Positions 32,627-42,107 of a stretch of DNA of 64,000 nt are shown here, in pieces. Under the pieces are notes generated by a model, which searched no databases, was not told where the DNA came from, and saw only the letters and a program-made list of their open reading frames with translations. Within the stretch, counting starts at the first letter, position 1, and every line of letters starts with the position of its first letter. Made by a program: the position numbers and the translations under genes. This DNA is from Mucilaginibacter sp. SJ. Lineage in GTDB: Bacteria; Bacteroidota; Bacteroidia; Sphingobacteriales; Sphingobacteriaceae. The stretch spans positions 1,550,001 through 1,614,000 of the forward strand of contig NZ_CP118631.1 of the NCBI RefSeq assembly GCF_028993635.1, in the 5' to 3' direction.

Positions 32627-34954
32627 ATGAATTTTAAAGCACACTATTTAACAAAACTCATCACGCTCGCAAGCTTTTTTATCTTTTTAGGGCAAACAAA
32701 CAAAGTATCGGCCCAGGTCACTACCGATGATCCGCATCTGGGCATTATCCCTGCTCCTGCTTCCATTACCAAAAATACCGGCACGTTTACATTTAGCCAG
32801 CGTACAGCAATCAAGGCTGATAATCCGAAAGATAAAGCTGTTTTATGGCTAAAAAGCTATCTGCAGGATACCCGGCACCTGAATATTAAAGTAGCTAAAT
32901 ACAATTCAAAGCTTAAAGCCGCAAAAAGCAGGGGGCTGATTTTAACTGCAAAGGGAGCCAATAAATTGCCCGCAGAAGGTTATAAACTAACCATTACCCC
33001 ACGTAATATCATCATAGTTGGTAAGGATGCAGGTCTGTTTTACGGTATCCAAACTTTGTTGCAACTTTTCCCGGTTGAAAACGCTGCCGCTTACAAATTG
33101 CCTTGCGCGATAGTTGAAGATTCGCCTCGTTTTGGATACCGGGGAATGATGCTGGACGTATCGCGTCATTTCTTCACGATTCCGCAGGTAAAAAAGGTGA
33201 TCGAGCTTATCGCCGCTTACAAACTCAACACCTTTCACTGGCATTTGGTTGATGGCCAGGGATGGCGTATCGAAATCAAAAAATATCCCAAACTTACGCA
33301 GGTGGGTGCATTCCGTCAGCAAACCATGTTTGGCAGCAACCGCGACTGGCCCGACTCGCTTAGCTACGGCGGCTTCTATACGCAGGAACAGATCAAAGAT
33401 GTGGTAAAATTTGCAGCCGACCGGTATATCAACGTTATCCCCGAAATTGAAATGCCGGCCCACTCCGAGGCAGCTTTACGTGCTTACCCTGAATTTAAAT
33501 GCGATACCGTTGCTGGCCAGAAAGCCCCCCGCGATATTAACAATCTATACTGCCCTACCGAGCAAACTTTTACCTTTTTACAGGATGTACTTACAGAAGT
33601 TATGACGCTATTCCCAAGCAAATACATCCACGTTGGTGGCGACGAAGCCGGCAAGGAACCATGGAAACAATCGGCATTTTGCCAGGCTTTGATGAAGGAA
33701 AAAGGCCTGAAAGATGAAAAAGAACTGCAAAGCTATTTTATCCAAAGGATAGAAAAATTTATCAATTCTAAAGGCCGCAGCATTATAGGCTGGGATGAGA
33801 TATTAGAAGGTGGTCTTGCCCCCAACGCCACCGTTATGAGCTGGCAGGGCGAGGAAGGCGGCATTAATGCCGCCCGTCAAAAACATAATGTGATCATGAC
33901 ACCGCAAACCACCGGTAATTACTTTGACCACTACCAAAGCAGTTCGCCGCAGGAGCCGGTTTCATTTGGCCGTTACGCTACTTTAGAAGAAACATACAAT
34001 TATGATCCTGTTTCAAAGCAGCTTACCCCCGACGAACAGCAATATGTAATAGGCACCCAGGGCAACCTGTGGACAGAGTATGTGCCTACCGTAGCCAAAC
34101 TTCAATACCAGATCATACCGAGGGTATTCGCCCTTTCAGAAGTAGCCTGGAGCAAGCCGGAGAACAAGGACTATACCAATTTTTCCGAAGTAAGGCTGGC
34201 CAAACACTTTGCAAGATTAGACGCCATGAACTACAATTACCGTGTGCCAACCGCGTTAACTACTATTGATACCATGGTTATAGGCCCTCATTTTGTTTAC
34301 ACACTAAAATCGGTGGTACCCGGCGCTAAGATTTATTATACATTAAACGGCCGTGACCCGTTGGATACCGATCTGCAGTATGACGGGCCTATCACGTTCT
34401 CCATTCCGCAAAACGAAAAACGTGAATTGAGAACAAGGGTGATTACGCCTTCGGGTCGCCGCAGCATAGCCACACGCACTTTAATGTATAATAAAACACT
34501 GATGCCTGCTGTAAATTACACAGTCAATATGCCAGGGCTTAAATATAAATGGGCAAAAAACACGTTCACTTCGCCCGATCAGCTTAATTACGTTACCGCA
34601 CAGGATTCATCAGCAACCAATAAACCGGATGCCGAGCTTTTGAAAAAAGGCAACCCGAATTTTGGAGTAGTTTATGACGGTTACGTGAATATATTGGCCG
34701 ATGGTACTTATAACTTTACCCTTGCAAGTTATGCCGCCAGTCAATTGTTTATTGATGGCGTACAGCTAACAGAAGCTGAATACGCGTTGCCGCTGGCAAA
34801 AGGTTTTCATCAAATAAAGGTAAAGTATATATACAACGCGCCGCCGCCGCCAACCGGCAGGTACAGGCAACGTGCAGCACCACTTAAAGTATATGTTACC
34901 GCACCCGGAAGTTTTGAAAAGAAGGAGCTTAACGCAGCCGATCTTTATTATTGA
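32627..34954 (+). CDS. Beta-N-acetylhexosaminidase, GH20
   Basis: The 775-residue secreted enzyme removes terminal GlcNAc or GalNAc from glycans such as chitooligosaccharides. It has a signal peptide (about 1-30), a GH20b N-terminal domain (40-165), a TIM-barrel catalytic domain (about 168-530) with HVGGDEAGK where D339-E340 are the assisting and acid residues, a chitobiase-type C-terminal domain (about 545-630, with GPITFSIPQ) and a PA14-like end (about 675-755, YDGYVNILADGTYNFTL). The flavin monooxygenase gene begins 3 bp after the stop. Confidence 0.94.
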   Translation: MNFKAHYLTKLITLASFFIFLGQTNKVSAQVTTDDPHLGIIPAPASITKNTGTFTFSQRTAIKADNPKDKAVLWLKSYLQDTRHLNIKVAKYNSKLKAAKSRGLILTAKGANKLPAEGYKLTITPRNIIIVGKDAGLFYGIQTLLQLFPVENAAAYKLPCAIVEDSPRFGYRGMMLDVSRHFFTIPQVKKVIELIAAYKLNTFHWHLVDGQGWRIEIKKYPKLTQVGAFRQQTMFGSNRDWPDSLSYGGFYTQEQIKDVVKFAADRYINVIPEIEMPAHSEAALRAYPEFKCDTVAGQKAPRDINNLYCPTEQTFTFLQDVLTEVMTLFPSKYIHVGGDEAGKEPWKQSAFCQALMKEKGLKDEKELQSYFIQRIEKFINSKGRSIIGWDEILEGGLAPNATVMSWQGEEGGINAARQKHNVIMTPQTTGNYFDHYQSSSPQEPVSFGRYATLEETYNYDPVSKQLTPDEQQYVIGTQGNLWTEYVPTVAKLQYQIIPRVFALSEVAWSKPENKDYTNFSEVRLAKHFARLDAMNYNYRVPTALTTIDTMVIGPHFVYTLKSVVPGAKIYYTLNGRDPLDTDLQYDGPITFSIPQNEKRELRTRVITPSGRRSIATRTLMYNKTLMPAVNYTVNMPGLKYKWAKNTFTSPDQLNYVTAQDSSATNKPDAELLKKGNPNFGVVYDGYVNILADGTYNFTLASYAASQLFIDGVQLTEAEYALPLAKGFHQIKVKYIYNAPPPPTGRYRQRAAPLKVYVTAPGSFEKKELNAADLYY

Positions 34955-34957
34955 TAC

Positions 34958-35995
34958 ATGGAATTAGGTATTAGCACCTTTGGTGAGATCCACCCCGACG
35001 GAACGAGCGGCAACGCCGTAAATGCCCATAAGCGGGTTCAGGAGCTATTGGAAGAAGTAAAGCTGGCCGATGAGGTGGGCCTTGATGTATATGCCTTCGG
35101 CGAACACCACCGGCACGATTTTGTGATCTCGGCACCTGAAATATTGATATCAGCAGCAGCAGCTATTACCAAAAACATCCGGTTGTCAAGTTCGGTGACC
35201 GTATTAAGTTCGGTCGACCCTGTGCGTACATTTCAAAATTTCGCCACTGCCGACCTGGTATCTGGCGGTCGCGTGGAGATGATAGCCGGTCGGGGTTCCT
35301 TTATCGAATCTTTCCCGCTTTTCGGTTTCGACCTGGATGATTACGATGCATTATTTACCGAGAAACTCGAAATGTTTTTGCAGATCAACAAGCAGGAAAT
35401 TGTTTCGTGGCAGGGCAATTTCCGGGCACCGATCAGGAACCAGGGCATATACCCTCGTCCGCTGCAGCAGGGAATTCCGGTTTGGATTGGCGTTGGAGGA
35501 ACCCCTGCCTCAGCAAAACGGGCAGGAGCAATTAACCTCCCTATGATCATCGCTATTTTGGGCAGCGCACCAAAACATTTTGTACCCTTTGTTGAGCTTT
35601 ATCGCGAGTCGGCAGCCAAAGCCGGGCACGATGTAAGCAAGCTCCAATTGGCCATCAGTTCGCAATTTTATATTGCAGGGACCTCACAACAAGCAGCCGA
35701 CGAGTTTTATCCAAGCTACGAAGCCATCATGACCCGCGTTGGCAAAGACAGGGGCTGGTCGCCCATGACAAGGGAACAATTTGAGTACCTGCGCGATTTT
35801 GGGCCTTTGGTGGTAGGCGATCCGCAACAGGCTATTGACAAAATCATGCAGCAATATGAGCTTTTTGGCAATACCCGTTTCGTAGCCCAGTTGGTAACCG
35901 GTTTTACCAAACACAAGGATATTTTAAAAGCAATTGAACTTTACGGTACCCGGGTTGCCCCTGTTGTACGCAAAGAAACCAAGGCAAAAGCTTAA
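34958..35995 (+). CDS. LLM-class flavin-dependent oxidoreductase
   Basis: The 345-residue protein is a luciferase-like monooxygenase: MELGISTFGEI at the start, GLDVYAFGEHH, SSVTVLSSVDPVRTFQNFA and the RVEMIAGRGSFIESFPLFG segment, all typical of the bacterial luciferase-like fold that uses reduced FMN. The substrate is unknown. It lies only 3 bp after the GH20 stop and is probably co-transcribed with it, although no functional link is evident. Its end overlaps the convergent alpha/beta hydrolase gene by four bases. Confidence 0.9.
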   Translation: MELGISTFGEIHPDGTSGNAVNAHKRVQELLEEVKLADEVGLDVYAFGEHHRHDFVISAPEILISAAAAITKNIRLSSSVTVLSSVDPVRTFQNFATADLVSGGRVEMIAGRGSFIESFPLFGFDLDDYDALFTEKLEMFLQINKQEIVSWQGNFRAPIRNQGIYPRPLQQGIPVWIGVGGTPASAKRAGAINLPMIIAILGSAPKHFVPFVELYRESAAKAGHDVSKLQLAISSQFYIAGTSQQAADEFYPSYEAIMTRVGKDRGWSPMTREQFEYLRDFGPLVVGDPQQAIDKIMQQYELFGNTRFVAQLVTGFTKHKDILKAIELYGTRVAPVVRKETKAKA

Positions 35996-36783
35996 GCTTT
36001 TGCCTTGGTTAAAAATTCTTCAATAATAGCGACGGCCGGGTAATCTCCATCTCCGCGGAGATCCGTAATCTCACCTATGTAATCGCCGTGGCCTGCAGGC
36101 AAAATACAAAGCTGCGCATCGGGAAGCATGCGGTATAGCTCAAGTGTATGCTCAGGCCTGATCACGTCCTTATCCCCGGCTATAACCAGCGCGGGCATGG
36201 TGATAGAACGGATTGCATCATCGCTCCAGTCTGCAAAAGCCAGCATACGGTCACGGTCGCGGTTATGCATTATTTCCAGGGCCGCCTGATCATTGTTAAT
36301 TGCAAGAAAAGCTTCCTGCAAAGGTTTGGGCATATTGTCAAGGGTAGCATTAGGCATAAAGTCCCAAAACCAGGAGTCGAAACCACTCCGTTTATAAAAT
36401 GAAGAAGCGATCACAATTTTATGAACCAGTTGCGGGTGCCTGATGGCTATTTGCATAGCGGTGTTACCACCGTTGCTAAAACCCATAATATCAGCCTGTT
36501 TTATATCCAAATGTTTGAGCAAAGCCGCCACGTCATCAGCATCCTGCTCAAATGAGGTAGGCACACCCCTGTCCGGCGTACGCCCATGTGCCTGCAGGTC
36601 TACTCCTATAACCTGGTGGTTTTGTGCAAAGGCGGATAATACCCTGCCAAAAGTAACGCCGATATCCGAACCGCCGCCATGGATCAATACCAGCGGGAAG
36701 CCTTCGCCGTGAATTTCATAGTACATTTTCAGGCCGTTAACGGTGGCATAGTTACCGGCTACGTTGGTTTGCATTGTCTCCAT
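35992..36783 (-). CDS. Alpha/beta hydrolase
   Basis: The 263-residue protein is an alpha/beta-fold hydrolase with the oxyanion-hole HGGG (35-38), nucleophile elbow GFSNGG (Ser103), a cap domain, acidic residue after VIAGDKD, and the catalytic His in ILPAGHGDY near residue 237. The sequence resembles ester or haloperoxidase-like hydrolases; the substrate is unknown. No signal peptide is present. The start may be M1 or M4. Its 3' end overlaps the flavin monooxygenase gene by four bases. Confidence 0.9.
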   Translation of the reverse strand: METMQTNVAGNYATVNGLKMYYEIHGEGFPLVLIHGGGSDIGVTFGRVLSAFAQNHQVIGVDLQAHGRTPDRGVPTSFEQDADDVAALLKHLDIKQADIMGFSNGGNTAMQIAIRHPQLVHKIVIASSFYKRSGFDSWFWDFMPNATLDNMPKPLQEAFLAINNDQAALEIMHNRDRDRMLAFADWSDDAIRSITMPALVIAGDKDVIRPEHTLELYRMLPDAQLCILPAGHGDYIGEITDLRGDGDYPAVAIIEEFLTKAKA

Positions 36784-37019
36784 AGATGTATGATTAATAA
36801 GTAATTGTTAATATCCCCTTTTATAAATTTCACCAACTTTATGATGGCGTTAAAATTTATTGATAACAAACTTAAACAAAAGCCGGTACCAATTAAGGGA
36901 GCAAAAATGACAATTACAGGCTTCAAAAATGCCACCCGGAGATATTTATAAATCACGTATATTTATGAACCTATCATCCCTGCAAAAAATGATAGGTTTG
37001 ACCTTACACTAAAATTCTG

Positions 37020-37451
37020 ATGAAAATTAAAGAGCTTAAAGAAAGCGATCCCTTGTACAGCGACCTGGAAGATAGAATAGACGCTATAAAACGAAAGAAA
37101 AAAATGTATTTAACATTTTACCATATTTCACAACTGATCACCTTTATAGCTGGCGGAATAATAACAGTTTTAACAGCATTAGCCAAACAACAGGAAACAA
37201 AGATCTATCAGGAACATGTACTATATATAAGTACCGGGATAACTACATTGGCAGCAATTGCAGGTTTATTTAGTTTAAAGGAGAAGGCAATGAGTTACGA
37301 CATATTTTTACATAACCTGCGCCTCCTACGGAATGAAATTTGTTTTGATTATGTAGAAGGGGTATATAATAAAAACAAAACGAAGCACTTTCTGAAATTC
37401 CAGGAAATACTTAATACAAAATCTGAAATAATAGAAAACTCTTATGATTGA
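37020..37451 (+). CDS. SLATT/DUF4231-like two-TM protein
   Basis: The 143-residue product has a basic cytosolic N-terminal helix (about 10-31), two transmembrane helices (about 33-55 and 66-85) and a cytosolic helical C-terminus with LHNLRLLRNEICFD. This is the architecture of SLATT or DUF4231 proteins, which in other genomes are proposed membrane effectors associated with nucleotide second-messenger or conflict systems. No partner cyclase or nuclease is adjacent here, so the assignment rests on topology and general sequence feel. It is flanked by an alpha/beta hydrolase gene and a GH9 gene. Confidence 0.6.
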   Translation: MKIKELKESDPLYSDLEDRIDAIKRKKKMYLTFYHISQLITFIAGGIITVLTALAKQQETKIYQEHVLYISTGITTLAAIAGLFSLKEKAMSYDIFLHNLRLLRNEICFDYVEGVYNKNKTKHFLKFQEILNTKSEIIENSYD

Positions 37452-37494
37452 TCATCAACACGGCGATTAATCATATAAAGCTGAATATTGCCTG

Positions 37495-39270
37495 CTATTG
37501 CTGCACAGCCATAGCGGTAACGGCCTGCAAATACCAGGCGGCATGAGGTAACCATTGTTCTGTCCAACGCCATTCGTTGCCGTTGTCTTTTATTTTAAAA
37601 TCGATACCGCTGCCGTCCGGGTTTTCCTTTTTACCGGTGATTCCGTTGGAGATGCCGCCTTTGCCCGATCCATGGCCGAAATATGAACTCATGTAAGGCA
37701 CGTTGTTTTTACCATACTGGTACATAAAGCACATTTGGTAAGGGTTACAACCCAACATCCAGGCTATCTGGTGCGATGCATACCCGGCCAGTTCTCTTTT
37801 TATGCCCCAGCCTCCTTTTTCAGGATATACTAACCGCCCGCCTACTAATGCCGCCGCTGCCAGCGAGCCCAGGCGGGCATTTTCTCCCTGCCACCACCAG
37901 CCGGTTTCATTTTCATGAGGGATAAAAAAGCCATCTTTCACAGTACCTTTAAACTTAAAAGATTGGCGGGCATAGCCAAACGGATTATCCACATTAGCGG
38001 TTACCTTCAGGTTATAATCCAGTGCTTTTTTTATAGTTGATAATGCATCAGAACGTTTATCAGCTTCTTGCTCCTTATCCAGGAACCTGCACAAAGCGAT
38101 AACGGGTAAGCCGGCATCAGCTGCGTGCCAGAAAGGCCTGTCACCGTCATCAGCAATAAAATACCCTGCGGGGCTCATTCGCTTGTTCAAACTTAGCGCA
38201 CGTTTTCGGGCTTCATCACGATAAAGGGAACTATCGGTAGCAATCCACAATTCGGTAGCGGCCATCAGGGCACAATAGTCGTCAATGATATTTTCCTTGC
38301 CGTCGTCATCATATTTGGTATTATTTGCCAGCAAGTGCGCGAAAGCCCGTTTGGCAGCGGCAAGATATTCTGCCGATTTAAAGTCACCGTCTTTTTTCAG
38401 TTGCGAGATTCGCGCCAACGATGCAATGGCCATTCCCCCTCCTTCGCGAAAAGCAGCCTGGTATTCATCTGTAGTAACGCTGTTTGCTTTTAGCCCTACA
38501 ACACGCCTGGCTTTAGGGTCTTTATTAAAATAGCTGAATACGATCATGTAAAAATAATCATCTTTTGACAGGGCGCGCATCATGTAGTCGGCCCCCCAAA
38601 GTGCTTCATTCATCATGCCATCATAAATCCCAAGTTTATTTAACAAACCCGGCGCAGTTTGCACCGTATTGATCATTGACCAGGTTACCAACGGTATTTG
38701 CTGGGGCGACATAAAATTAGCATAAGCCAAATGCGAAAAATATTTGCTTACATCGCCCGACGCATCACACCAGCCGCCGCGCAAGTCAACTGTTTTATCG
38801 CTGCCATAAAGCTGAACGGCTGCGTCGGCCTGCAGCTCGGCTGGTGTGTTAGCCCTCTGCTTGTTATAGTAGCTCAATACCGATGGGATGGTGGTTACCG
38901 CCAATGCGTTTTCCTTAATCTGAAACCAATCTGATTGCGAGCGAAAATCTTTGGCACCAATGTAAACCCTGTATTTCCCTTCCGCTGTAAATTCCGAAAA
39001 GTCAGCCTGGTAAAAATATCCGTCCTTGTCCCATTCCTCAACCTTTAACGGGCCGTTTAATGGAGCAATATATACAGCATTACCATTTGAGTTTTGTAAC
39101 GCGAAAAGTATACCCGGCACAAGTTTGGTGTCGCAACGCACAACAACAGTTTTTGCTCCCCGGGCATCATACCCTACCTGGTTCATGTAAAAAACAGGAT
39201 TCGCTTTGCACAGACAGCAAAACAGCGAAAAAAAAGCTGACAGGATAATTTGGCGAACAAATGAATTCAT
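37495..39270 (-). CDS. Glycoside hydrolase family 9 (endoglucanase-like)
   Basis: The 591-residue secreted enzyme has a signal peptide (1-23), an N-terminal immunoglobulin-like CelD_N domain (about 24-118; FYMNQVGYDARGAKTVVV) and an (alpha/alpha)6 GH9 catalytic domain with GWCDASGD (167-174), which supplies the catalytic Asp residues, and a C-terminal LGCNPYQMCFMYQYGKN and GHGSGKGG region. The family cleaves beta-1,4-glucans, and some members act on glucosaminides or mixed-linkage glucans, so the substrate is not certain. No carbohydrate-binding module is present. Confidence 0.9.
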   Translation of the reverse strand: MNSFVRQIILSAFFSLFCCLCKANPVFYMNQVGYDARGAKTVVVRCDTKLVPGILFALQNSNGNAVYIAPLNGPLKVEEWDKDGYFYQADFSEFTAEGKYRVYIGAKDFRSQSDWFQIKENALAVTTIPSVLSYYNKQRANTPAELQADAAVQLYGSDKTVDLRGGWCDASGDVSKYFSHLAYANFMSPQQIPLVTWSMINTVQTAPGLLNKLGIYDGMMNEALWGADYMMRALSKDDYFYMIVFSYFNKDPKARRVVGLKANSVTTDEYQAAFREGGGMAIASLARISQLKKDGDFKSAEYLAAAKRAFAHLLANNTKYDDDGKENIIDDYCALMAATELWIATDSSLYRDEARKRALSLNKRMSPAGYFIADDGDRPFWHAADAGLPVIALCRFLDKEQEADKRSDALSTIKKALDYNLKVTANVDNPFGYARQSFKFKGTVKDGFFIPHENETGWWWQGENARLGSLAAAALVGGRLVYPEKGGWGIKRELAGYASHQIAWMLGCNPYQMCFMYQYGKNNVPYMSSYFGHGSGKGGISNGITGKKENPDGSGIDFKIKDNGNEWRWTEQWLPHAAWYLQAVTAMAVQQ

Positions 39271-39456
39271 GTAAATGCAGTTTAATGATCAATGCAATTT
39301 ACAGCATTAATAAACCAACAGTTAGTAACCCTGGCCTAAAAAGCGACAACCATACCCCTAATTTACCACTACAATTTATCCAAAAAACTCTTTATAATTT
39401 AATTGGGGTACTAAAACAAACTATAACATGCTGCCTGTTTACCCGTTTTATTTAGG

Positions 39457-39464
39457 TAACTTTG
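39457..39464 (+). promoter_or_regulatory. TAnnTTTG -7 element with a structured 135-nt leader
   Basis: TAACTTTG matches the -7 consensus. The following leader to the ATG at 39606 carries two hairpins: gaggt/acctc (39523-39538) and aagccct/agggctt (39555-39585). The second is followed by a weak T-run. The 335-bp gap has no gene. Confidence 0.4.
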
Positions 39465-39605
39465 AAACTTATAAAAATTGGCCGTTACATTAAGCTGATT
39501 TATTGAGAACTATTAATGACGGGAGGTGTAACAACCTCTTTAACCCGATAACCGAAGCCCTTGTATAAATACTTTACGAGGGCTTTCGCTTTTACAAACA
39601 CTATT

Positions 39606-39947
39606 ATGGACGAAAGAAATTATTTAAGCACGTGGCAAAAGTACATGCCTGTAATACGCCTGCACTTGAAAAGAAGTCTGCAAGACGAGCAGCAGTTTAA
39701 GTTAAATATAACTGATTTTGAAGCGGCCGGCAGCAAGGGGAAATCCGGTTATACCTTTAATATCAATATCGAAAACGGCAAGGTCACCAACAACATCAGC
39801 GGATCGGCAGTGGCGCGCGATTTGTACGAACTCCTTAAAGCCGATGAAGCTGTTAAAGCGATTTTAAAGGATAAAAATGTAAAGATAAGCGTTGGCAAAT
39901 CGTTTGTCCTCAGTATTAAAACTACGCACTTATCTTCGTACAGATAA
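39606..39947 (+). CDS. Small hypothetical protein
   Basis: The 113-residue product starts MDERNYLSTWQKYMPVIRLHLKRS, has no signal peptide or membrane helix, and contains alternating strands (SGYTFNINIENGKV) and a short helix (ARDLYELLKADEAVKAIL). No family is recognised. The frame is open 15 codons further upstream, but the ATG at 39606 gives a natural N-terminus and follows the structured leader. A perfect terminator hairpin follows, overlapping the stop codon of the convergent GH20 gene. Confidence 0.7.
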   Translation: MDERNYLSTWQKYMPVIRLHLKRSLQDEQQFKLNITDFEAAGSKGKSGYTFNINIENGKVTNNISGSAVARDLYELLKADEAVKAILKDKNVKISVGKSFVLSIKTTHLSSYR

Positions 39948-39969
39948 TAATATCCGGAAGTAACTTTAA

Positions 39970-40007
39970 AAAGGAAATAACCTGTCAGGGGGTTATTTCC
40001 TTTTTTT
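39970..40007 (+). terminator. Intrinsic terminator overlapping the end of the convergent GH20 gene
   Basis: aaaggaaataacc (39970-39982) pairs perfectly with ggttatttccttt (39991-40003), followed by Ts. The right half contains the minus-strand GH20 stop codon (39993-39995). Confidence 0.9.
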
Positions 40008-41783
40008 ATGAGATGATTTTTTGCTTTTACCTGAAGAAGAAGACTTTTTTGAAGATGATGACTTCTTAGAGGACGAATGCTTTGATGAAGAAGAATGCTT
40101 TGATGAATGAGAGGTTCTTTTTGAAGACTTTCCATGTCTTCTCCTCGGGCGGTATCCTTCATCTTCTATATTCTGATCTGCCGGTCTCTCCATTTTCCTG
40201 ATCTTAGGGCCAAAATCAATAGCCTCATCATGGAAAAACTTATCAAAAGGATTAAAATAATAGATGTTAGCTGCATCGTAGATCTTGATGCTTGCTTTTA
40301 AACGGTTATTGAACGCTTCTTCATCTTTGAGTTCAGGAGCAGTCCAGCCTGCTTCGGCCAAACCAGCTATGCGGGGAAATAACATAAAATCAAGGCGCTT
40401 TTCAGAACCTATCATTTCAGTCCAGACATTGGCCTGTACACCAATGATCTGCTTTGACTGCAGGTCTTCGTTATTCTGCATCTGCCTTTCAGGGAAACCA
40501 TAAACACTACCTACGGTATTATACACACCTTTCCACCTGCGGCCCGAGATATGATCAGCATCCTGCACAAAGTCAAAATACATAGGCAGACGCGGACAAA
40601 GCACCACCTGGTAGCCTTTTTGTACTGCTAAATGCAGCTGGCCCGGTAAATTTTGCCTCCACCAAAAAATAATGGTTTTATCAGCCGGCAGGTTTGTTCC
40701 GGTTGCTTCATCCCAGGCCAGTACTTTATTACCTGCATTTATGGCGGTGTCGGCTACGCGCTTAAAGAAATAACGCTCCAGCTCGCCTACATCAGCAAAG
40801 TTATTCTTCTGCATAAACCCGGCTATTGAAGGGTTAAGCGACCAGGCCTTAACACCCAAAGCTACCTCATCACCTCCTAAATGGATCATTTTAGAAGGAA
40901 AAAGCGCGCTGGTTTCCTTAATGATGTTACCAAGAAACTGGTAGGTGCTATCGATTGCAGGATTAAAAGTAAAATTGGGATAGCCTTCAACGCTGCCGCC
41001 GCTAAACTGAGGATAGGCTTTGTTGGCCGCGGTAGCATGGCCCGGCATATCAATTTCGGGGATCACGGTTATAAACCTTTCGGCAGCATAAGCGATGATC
41101 TCTTTTATCTGGGTTTGGGTATAATATTGAGGATCGGCTATTGAATCACTGTAATTACCGATTCCGCCAATTAGTGTCAGCTTAGGATATTTCTTTATCT
41201 CCAAACGCCAGCCCTGGGCATCGGTTAAATGCCAGTGAAATTTATTCAGCTTATAGTAAGCCATCCAGTCAAGGATCTGCTTAACTTTTTCCATCCCGAA
41301 GAAGTGACGGGATTCGTCAAGCATTAGTCCCCGCCATTGATAGCGCGGGATATCGGCAATAGTTAAAGACGCTAAGCTGATAGTTTCGCCCCGGGGTTGG
41401 TCTTTGATCATTTGCAGCAAGGAGATCATCCCATAAAACACCCCATCACGGTTAGACGAAGAAATGGTGATTTCATTGGCAACAATTTTTAAGGAATATG
41501 CCCCCGCGGTGGGATCGCCGTTGGTTAACAACAAATGAATAACACTACCTGCGTCTTTATTATCAACGGCAAGCGTAAAACCGGCCAACAGGCTTACCTG
41601 TTTTTGGAAATAACGGGCTATTGGCAACAACGAAGCATCATTTACACCAACGGTACTGTGATTACTAAATGTAAACTGCCCTATACCATTAATAACAGAC
41701 TTGGGCTGCGGGATTATATTGACATTTTGCGCCCGTAAGTATCCGGAAAACAAAATAAATACAAGTACGATCTTAAATTTCAT
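39993..41783 (-). CDS. Beta-N-acetylhexosaminidase, GH20, with Ser/Lys-rich tail
   Basis: The 596-residue secreted enzyme has a signal peptide (1-18), GH20b domain (about 22-145) and catalytic barrel (about 148-510) with HLGGDEVALG (D305-E306). Unlike the first GH20 of the window it has no beta-sandwich or PA14 module. Residues 546-596 form an extreme low-complexity tail of Ser, Lys and His (HSSKHSSSSKHSSSKK and similar). The tail might bind acidic polymers or the cell surface, or be disordered by repeat expansion. The gene ends inside a terminator hairpin and is convergent with a small hypothetical gene. Confidence 0.93.
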   Translation of the reverse strand: MKFKIVLVFILFSGYLRAQNVNIIPQPKSVINGIGQFTFSNHSTVGVNDASLLPIARYFQKQVSLLAGFTLAVDNKDAGSVIHLLLTNGDPTAGAYSLKIVANEITISSSNRDGVFYGMISLLQMIKDQPRGETISLASLTIADIPRYQWRGLMLDESRHFFGMEKVKQILDWMAYYKLNKFHWHLTDAQGWRLEIKKYPKLTLIGGIGNYSDSIADPQYYTQTQIKEIIAYAAERFITVIPEIDMPGHATAANKAYPQFSGGSVEGYPNFTFNPAIDSTYQFLGNIIKETSALFPSKMIHLGGDEVALGVKAWSLNPSIAGFMQKNNFADVGELERYFFKRVADTAINAGNKVLAWDEATGTNLPADKTIIFWWRQNLPGQLHLAVQKGYQVVLCPRLPMYFDFVQDADHISGRRWKGVYNTVGSVYGFPERQMQNNEDLQSKQIIGVQANVWTEMIGSEKRLDFMLFPRIAGLAEAGWTAPELKDEEAFNNRLKASIKIYDAANIYYFNPFDKFFHDEAIDFGPKIRKMERPADQNIEDEGYRPRRRHGKSSKRTSHSSKHSSSSKHSSSKKSSSSKKSSSSGKSKKSSHKKRK

Positions 41784-42107
41784 TTAAAAAACAACTCAAA
41801 TAGTTTGGGGCTGCTATGATATGAATTTTCTTTGAAAAACCGGGTAATTTGTTTGTAACAAAGTGTTTAACCCCTGTAACCGGGCAGGTTGTTATCCGTA
41901 AGGTCATGAAATCACCTGTCAATGCACTCAGGGAGTTGTATAAATTGTTTCACAATTTTTGAGATACGATTGTGAGTTTAGCTATAACAACATGTAAAGC
42001 GTTACTAAAATTACCACAGCGCGAAGAACAATCGCAAAACTGGCATTCTGGGTATTTTACAAATTACTAAATTACAGCAATTTACATCAGCACAAGTATT
42101 GCATCCT
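41784..42107. promoter_or_regulatory. Divergent 324-bp region between GH20 and the Wzz-like gene
   Basis: No coding frame. It contains a small inverted motif aattgtttcacaatt (about 41942-41956). It must contain promoters for both divergent genes. Confidence 0.45.
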
